From positions 1 to 38,568 of the forward strand of contig JABSRQ010000043.1 of NCBI GenBank assembly GCA_013215055.1: 38,568 nucleotides of DNA, in the 5' to 3' direction. This stretch comes from Pseudomonadales bacterium (GTDB taxonomy: Bacteria; Pseudomonadota; Gammaproteobacteria; Pseudomonadales; DT-91). Below, piece after piece: positions 34,320 to 38,568 of this stretch (position 1 is the stretch's first letter; the number at the start of each line of letters is the position of its first letter). The notes under the pieces were generated by a model. It was not told the DNA's origin, ran no database searches, and was given only the letters and a program-made list of their open reading frames with translations. A program made the position numbers and the translations under genes.

Positions 34320-34351
34320 AAATTGATATAAAATATAAGCAGTATCAATTT
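34320..34351. promoter_or_regulatory. Spaced perfect inverted repeat, possible operator
   Basis: AAATTGATA (34320-34328) and TATCAATTT (34343-34351) are perfect 9-bp inverted copies separated by 14 bases, in the divergent intergenic region about 170 bases from the acyl-CoA synthetase ATG. No T tract follows, so a dimeric repressor site is more likely than a terminator. The regulator is not encoded nearby. Confidence 0.4.
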
Positions 34352-34471
34352 AATCCACGGATATAAGGGTTCAAAAGTCATATTTCGTGTAATTGTACAC
34401 TAACAACTCTAGTCACAGCTTCCGGAAATCGTAATTCATAAATATATATATCACCTTTCCACTCTTGTACT

Positions 34472-34500
34472 TTGACAGCATGAGTTTTACTGCCTAGCTT
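34472..34500 (+). promoter_or_regulatory. Sigma70-like promoter of the TorF-type porin gene
   Basis: A perfect TTGACA (34472-34477), a 17-base spacer and TAGCTT (34495-34500) precede the ATG by about 50 bases. Confidence 0.55.
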
Positions 34501-34551
34501 TGGTGCTACCAGAGGTGACCTTAATATTTATAGAAAACAAAGGATATTGAC

Positions 34552-35253
34552 ATGAGTTTTTTACAACGCGGCCTTGCTATAAGCCTTATTTTTTTTAGTA
34601 TGATAGCCATGCCATCAAGAGCAGAGGTTAGTGCCAATATAGGCGTGACGAGTAATTATGTCTGGCGAGGAGTAACACAAAGCGATGATCAAGCGGCCGT
34701 CTCTGGCGGCGTAGATTATGAACATGATAGCGGTTTTTTTGCTGGCACCTGGATATCTAATACCACCACAGGAACGGGTAATGAAACCGATCTTTATGTT
34801 GGGTTTGCCGGTGAAATGGGTGATTTTGGCTACGGCGCCACCTATAATTATTATATGTATTCACAAGCTGAAGATTCCGACTTTGGAGAGTTATTATTAG
34901 ACTTCAGTTTTAGCCTAGTAAATTTTGGATTAGCGTATACTGTGAATGATTCTGCACTTACAGAAGATGAAGATACTCAAGGTTATGTCGCAGGGGACAT
35001 ATATTATTATTTGGGTTTGGGTACCGAGATTGCGCAAGACTGGAGCTGGAGTGCGTCCTATGGTGGTTACACTTTTGATAATGATGCCAGTGATAATGAA
35101 TTAAATTACAGCTTAGTTATGTTTGATGTCACAAAATCAACAGAGGAAATGGGTGATTTAACACTGTCAGCATCAAAAATATTGGAAGACGAAAAAGATG
35201 TAGATCTAGATGATGACATTATTTTTGTTGTGAGCTGGGCTACCTCTTTCTAA
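34552..35253 (+). CDS. TorF-family putative porin
   Basis: A 233-residue outer-membrane beta-barrel candidate. A signal peptide (about 1-24, ending MPSRA-EV) is followed by ANIGVTSNYVWRGVTQSDD, the characteristic start of the Gcw_chp/TorF family, and by alternating amphipathic strands rich in Tyr, Gly and Asp. The C-terminus ends in FVVSWATSF with a terminal Phe as expected for outer-membrane insertion. AAAGGA ribosome binding site. Cargo unknown. Confidence 0.85.
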   Translation: MSFLQRGLAISLIFFSMIAMPSRAEVSANIGVTSNYVWRGVTQSDDQAAVSGGVDYEHDSGFFAGTWISNTTTGTGNETDLYVGFAGEMGDFGYGATYNYYMYSQAEDSDFGELLLDFSFSLVNFGLAYTVNDSALTEDEDTQGYVAGDIYYYLGLGTEIAQDWSWSASYGGYTFDNDASDNELNYSLVMFDVTKSTEEMGDLTLSASKILEDEKDVDLDDDIIFVVSWATSF

Positions 35254-35422
35254 CACCTTCCATATAAATTTTTCTACTTAGTGCCTGACCGATAACCACT
35301 AACCCATTGAAAAATAAAATAAACCCCAAGTTTAACGGCTATTCCACGCTTTGATGAGGTGCTTTAGCCTATGTAAAACATCGAATCATTATCCGGTAAT
35401 GAGGATTGCCGGATATTTCAGC

Positions 35423-35587
35423 TTAAAATAATCTGTATCTCTTATCCCTAATGCTCTCTTTCGGGATCATGCCAATACTCACATTGCCCGCTTCAATGCG
35501 TGCACTCGTCAAATCATGCATGGCATAATTACAGATACCGAGCAAATGATAATTTTTTCTGTAATGCAGTTTATAAATTTCAGGCAT
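35423..35587 (-). CDS. Possible 54-residue ORF, unsupported
   Basis: An ATG-to-TAA frame reading MPEIYKLHYRKNYHLLGICN at the start and IEAGNVSIGMIPKESIRDKR near the end. It begins right on the T-run side of the porin terminator, and no ribosome binding site is present, which argues against translation. The composition is protein-like, so it may be a remnant of a former gene. I do not recognise it. Confidence 0.25.
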   Translation of the reverse strand: MPEIYKLHYRKNYHLLGICNYAMHDLTSARIEAGNVSIGMIPKESIRDKRYRLF

Positions 35588-35588
35588 T

Positions 35589-35625
35589 AAAAAAGGCACC
35601 CGACACTAGCCAAGGCACCTTTTTA
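35589..35625 (-). terminator. Terminator after the porin gene
   Basis: On the minus strand AAAAAGGTGCC pairs with GGTGCCTTTTT (11 bp including two G-T pairs) around a loop of about 13 bases, followed by T. It starts about 20 bases after the porin stop. Confidence 0.7.
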
Positions 35626-35647
35626 AATTTAGCTTGAAATATACCCT

Positions 35648-36697
35648 TTAAAAGGCAACCTTAAGTCCTGTCGCTAAAACAGAGGCACTATCAGTTACAT
35701 TTGCTGCATCAGCGCCAGTACCGTTAGGCATGCCTATATTCAAGCCTTTATCTGTACCTGTGGCAAACAAGAAATAACCCGTAACAGCTTCAGCCAATTG
35801 ATGATCATATCCAACAGCAAAGAACATTCCCGCATCTACGCCATCAACATCAGGATCGCCATAACCTAATTGTGCTTTAATCAACGATTTTTCACTCATT
35901 GGCATTGAGGCCGCAGCGGTAAAAGACATAGGAGATGTATCAGCTGCTAAAACCATGCCACCTGGAGACTGGGATGCAGGTTGGAAAGCATAAGCAGCAT
36001 CAAGATCCATAATATTTAAACCGAATGCCAAACTAACACTTTCTGCCACATCAATGTTTGCCGATACACCAAAAGCGGTGTATTGATTATCAAGCATTTC
36101 AAGACCACCGGCGATAGACAACGTATCTGAGATCGTAAAATCAACCAATGCACCATACATAATCGCTTTTGTCGTATCTGTATTGTTAGGGTTTTCATCC
36201 GTAAAGCTCAACGATACGCCAAAAACAAATGTATCAGTTCCACCTAACAATAATGCGGTATTGGCAGCCGTTGTATTAATCGCTACAACGTTATTTGCAT
36301 CAGCATAAGTACCTGCAAACATATCTGCTTTATCTAACACTCGACGTAAAGGGGTATCCAAAGTACCGGCCTGAATTTCAATGGAATCCATTTTATAACC
36401 GATATGCGCCCCATAAGTACCACCAAAACCAGCTTGATCAGTTAGATATACGGCCTCGTAATAAGAATAAGTAAGTGCTGAACCGTTATCTAGTTTAACT
36501 TCACCCTCTAGGCCAAGATAATTCCAATCACCTGGCGCATCATCAATAGCAAAGGCGCTTTCTTCTGCCATTTTAAGCCCCATAGTTATATCAAAGCTTC
36601 CGTGAAACTCTGGTGCTTCTGCTTCGATAGAAAATGCAGATGGAGCCATAACAGCAGCAACCGCAGTTGCGATAAGTGACTTATGTAATTTTTTCAT
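35648..36697 (-). CDS. Gram-negative porin-like outer-membrane protein
   Basis: A 349-residue beta-barrel candidate. The start is placed at the ATG at 36697, where MKKLHKSLIATAVAAVMAPS is a signal peptide cleaved near AFS-IEAEAP; the longer frame adds 19 residues that would disrupt it. The mature part has repeating short beta strands (GLEGEVKLDNGSALTYSY, GAHIGYKMDSIEIQAGTLDT) and ends in Phe (ATGLKVAF), as in OmpC-like and Porin_4 families. General or nutrient-specific porin; substrate unknown. Confidence 0.85.
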   Translation of the reverse strand: MKKLHKSLIATAVAAVMAPSAFSIEAEAPEFHGSFDITMGLKMAEESAFAIDDAPGDWNYLGLEGEVKLDNGSALTYSYYEAVYLTDQAGFGGTYGAHIGYKMDSIEIQAGTLDTPLRRVLDKADMFAGTYADANNVVAINTTAANTALLLGGTDTFVFGVSLSFTDENPNNTDTTKAIMYGALVDFTISDTLSIAGGLEMLDNQYTAFGVSANIDVAESVSLAFGLNIMDLDAAYAFQPASQSPGGMVLAADTSPMSFTAAASMPMSEKSLIKAQLGYGDPDVDGVDAGMFFAVGYDHQLAEAVTGYFLFATGTDKGLNIGMPNGTGADAANVTDSASVLATGLKVAF

Positions 36698-36858
36698 TTT
36701 AGTACTAACCCTATTAAAAAGTGTTTTAATTCCATGGTTGTAGCTGATATCCACTCTTTAGCCTATGACTTCCGTTAGTCTTAAGCATCCCTATTGGATG
36801 AATACCTGTTAGCATCATAAGCACAAGAAAAATTTAATGCACCAAAAAAGTGAACTTT

Positions 36859-37335
36859 TTAATTTGTTAGATTATCCCAGGGCCGGGCGGTAGATTTTTC
36901 GGTTTTTAACACGATACTAAAAACAATATGAACCGTTTTCACTTGATCAAAATTATTTAAATGCGTTGAAAAATCAAACTTCAATTTTGTCTCTTTACCT
37001 GGTTTAATTCTGGATTTTGACAGCACTGCATATTTTTTTGATTCAGCAACAGCTAAAAGATTATTGTTCTCATCATATAAGGCAATACCTACCTTAGGCG
37101 TTAGCTCAACACTATTATGGTTAACCAGCTTGGCAATAGCTAACGTAGAGCCTTGTTCGAAGGTTAATGTTTTAAGATCAACACTCAAAATACTCAACTC
37201 AGGTTTAATGGTTTTTTCAGTCGTCAAGGCATAACTTTTTGAGATGGATGCATCAATAACATCAATGCCGCCATAAGCAGCCATCGATAAGAAAAAAACA
37301 AAAAAGAAGCGACTAACACCCAGCATGCCTTTCAT
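36859..37335 (-). CDS. Secreted beta-sandwich-like protein, function unknown
   Basis: The start is placed at the ATG at 37335 with GAGGATG upstream; the longer frame overlaps the preceding gene. MKGMLGVSRFFFVFFLSMAAY is a signal peptide or N-terminal anchor. The 158-residue product contains an FxLYD/immunoglobulin-like pattern: LSVDLKTLTFEQGSTLAIAK, VGIALYDENNNLLAVAESK, RIKPGKETKLKFDF and KTVHIVFSIVL. It starts about 50 bases after the WS/DGAT stop on the same strand and could be cotranscribed. I cannot give a function. Confidence 0.65.
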   Translation of the reverse strand: MKGMLGVSRFFFVFFLSMAAYGGIDVIDASISKSYALTTEKTIKPELSILSVDLKTLTFEQGSTLAIAKLVNHNSVELTPKVGIALYDENNNLLAVAESKKYAVLSKSRIKPGKETKLKFDFSTHLNNFDQVKTVHIVFSIVLKTEKSTARPWDNLTN

Positions 37336-37388
37336 GTTTGCATCCTCTATAAAATCATAATGGAAAGAGGATATGCTAACAGCTAGTG

Positions 37389-38568
37389 TCAACGATAACT
37401 ACGCAGGCTCTCTTCAAAACAGCGTTGATAAAACTCAGGGTCCGGCATAATACTGGGGCAGCTAGTAAAACTAATCGATAAATCCCCCTGTGTACTCGTT
37501 ACCGTATGGAATAAACCCATGGTCGGTAATAATGGCCCCATACCAAAACTGTCTAACAACCTCGCTCTATCCAAATACAAGTCACTGGTCACACCCGAAA
37601 CATGGGTCACCACCGTGTGGATCACCGCAGGCATCTTATCAAACAACTGCCACTGCCAACCGTAGTGAATCAATTGCTGTAAAAGACCACCATTAATCGC
37701 CTCCAATACATTGGGCAGCAGCTGCCTGCCTAAGCCCCTGGATTGTTGTTTAGCATAGCGGCTATGTTGTGAAATCAGCCTAAGGCGCTCAATCGGATTT
37801 TCAATATCTGTGGACAGAAGACAAATAAACAGGCTGACCTGATTTCCGATTTCACTGATATCGTCTTTTCTGCGAGCATCCATAGGCACGGCGGCCGATA
37901 AAGTGGTTGCTGGCAGCTCACCTTTATCCTGTAAATATAAACGCATTGCCCCAGAAACCAAGGCCAGCGCCACATCATTAATGGTTGCCCTTTTAACGTG
38001 TTGACGCACCTCTTGAATACGGCTTAACGGTATTTTTATACGTCCAAACACTCGTTGAGGTCTGATCTCCCGGTTAAAACGTGTAACAGGCTTTAAAATA
38101 GCCGTTTTTTGCGATGCCCCAGTCTGCCAAGCGCATCGCTGATGACGGGCTTGACGCCGGTAACGATACAAACGTTGACTAAAGTCAGGCACACCATGCA
38201 ACAGACGCATATAACGGGTAGAATTATTCTTTAACGCAGCAGGAAGTGTCATCATGTTTTGCTTTAGCCGATTGGGATAATGCGCCTGCGTTTGAATCGC
38301 TTTATTTGAGACTTTGAAGTGTAAATTATTGGCCGATAATGTTTTGGCTTCAAGCTGATGCAGGCCGCTGAAAATGGCCATGCCAGTGCGGCCATCCATG
38401 ATCGCATGATGCACCTTCAACATAAAAACAAAGCTGCCTTCGGGGTAATCGTCACCTGTAATCCCATCAATAATAACCGCCTGCCATTGAGCGTGTTCAC
38501 TAGGCAAAGGTTCGGCATGGTGATCAGACAAACACTGGCATAAATCCTGCCAATCTCCACCAGAGACT
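37389..38568 (-). CDS. Wax ester synthase / diacylglycerol acyltransferase (WS/DGAT), N-terminus missing at right edge
   Basis: Condenses acyl-CoA with a fatty alcohol or diacylglycerol to form storage lipid. The catalytic motif HHxxxDG is present as VHHAIMDGRTGM (about 38385-38420). Further family blocks are INDVALALVSGAMRLYL and the PMDARR segment, and NQVSLFICLLSTDIENPIER. The open frame continues without interruption to the window edge (SGGDWQDLCQCLSDHHAE precedes the first in-window start-like codon), so the gene is truncated by the window, not broken. Usual length is about 450-500 residues. Confidence 0.92.
   Translation of the reverse strand, partial: VSGGDWQDLCQCLSDHHAEPLPSEHAQWQAVIIDGITGDDYPEGSFVFMLKVHHAIMDGRTGMAIFSGLHQLEAKTLSANNLHFKVSNKAIQTQAHYPNRLKQNMMTLPAALKNNSTRYMRLLHGVPDFSQRLYRYRRQARHQRCAWQTGASQKTAILKPVTRFNREIRPQRVFGRIKIPLSRIQEVRQHVKRATINDVALALVSGAMRLYLQDKGELPATTLSAAVPMDARRKDDISEIGNQVSLFICLLSTDIENPIERLRLISQHSRYAKQQSRGLGRQLLPNVLEAINGGLLQQLIHYGWQWQLFDKMPAVIHTVVTHVSGVTSDLYLDRARLLDSFGMGPLLPTMGLFHTVTSTQGDLSISFTSCPSIMPDPEFYQRCFEESLRSYR

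Larger units (their letters stand above)
34154..34551. other. Intergenic region between divergent acyl-CoA synthetase and porin genes
   Basis: No gene is seen in these 398 bases. It contains a 9-14-9 inverted repeat (34320-34351) and a sigma70-like promoter for the porin (34472-34500); the rest is AT-rich without other recognised structure. Confidence 0.6.
35254..35647. other. Intergenic region between convergent porin genes
   Basis: No gene of ordinary length is present in these 394 bases. It holds the terminator of the downstream porin (35589-35625) and a 54-codon open frame on the minus strand (35423-35587) described separately. Nothing else recognisable. Confidence 0.5.

Noticed and set aside
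36844..36860. A/T-only hairpin (AAAAAAG-TGAA-CTTTTT) at the end of the secreted protein gene
   Set aside because: It overlaps the stop codon and has only one G-C pair, too weak to call a terminator.

Overview
The window looks like chromosome from a marine-type gammaproteobacterium. This is inferred from gene order and protein style, not from a marker search. The order rpsB-tsf-pyrH-frr-uppS-cdsA opposite map-glnD-dapC-yffB-dapD-dapE is typical of Pseudomonas-like and Cellvibrio/Spongiibacter-like Gammaproteobacteria. A KshA-like Rieske oxygenase, a wax ester synthase/DGAT, a TorF-type porin and an acyl-CoA synthetase suggest a lipid-using, aerobic, free-living bacterium. No rRNA, tRNA or CRISPR array was seen.

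Layout. (1) 1-4500, minus strand: the translation and envelope block rpsB, tsf, pyrH, frr, uppS and the first codons of cdsA. It has a structured rpsB leader, a terminator between rpsB and tsf, and another after tsf. (2) 4500-11933, plus strand: map, glnD, dapC, yffB, dapD, dapE (protein maturation, nitrogen signalling, lysine/diaminopimelate synthesis). (3) 12091-18824, minus strand: a small conserved protein, an ABC1/UbiB-type kinase, a 1161-residue hybrid histidine kinase, a small membrane protein and a Rieske oxygenase. A 12-TM-like transporter (18961-20493) is divergent to them. (4) 20494-25202: a cluster of integron attC sites and gene cassettes with no integrase gene in the window. It reads on the minus strand: DUF6174 lipoprotein, NAD-dependent epimerase, a DUF1801 pseudogene, NADPH-FMN reductase, GyrI-like protein and GNAT acetyltransferase. 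At the far end is a decayed ParD-like/RelE-like toxin-antitoxin pair facing the other way. The sequence here is visibly AT-richer than the flanks. (5) 25203-25800: a truncated IS110-family transposase whose leader replaces the attC expected upstream of the first cassette, and an unrecognised 52-codon ORF running into it from the other side. (6) 25823-30508: an SDR oxidoreductase, a YbbP-like permease and a YbbA/LolD-like ATPase, divergent from tesA. (7) 30575-38568: DUF2505 protein, serine hydrolase, acyl-CoA synthetase, two outer-membrane porin-type proteins, a secreted beta-sandwich-like protein, and a WS/DGAT acyltransferase that runs off the right edge.

The main item is region 4, a CALIN-type (cluster of attC sites lacking integron integrase) array. 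Most of its attC sites share a common house sequence. At least two cassettes are genetically dead, with lesions that can be placed to the codon. One end of the array abuts the stop codon of the transporter gene; the other is cut by an IS110-family fragment. That fragment's Shine-Dalgarno sequence lies in a perfect 11-bp inverted repeat, which would fold shut in read-through transcripts.
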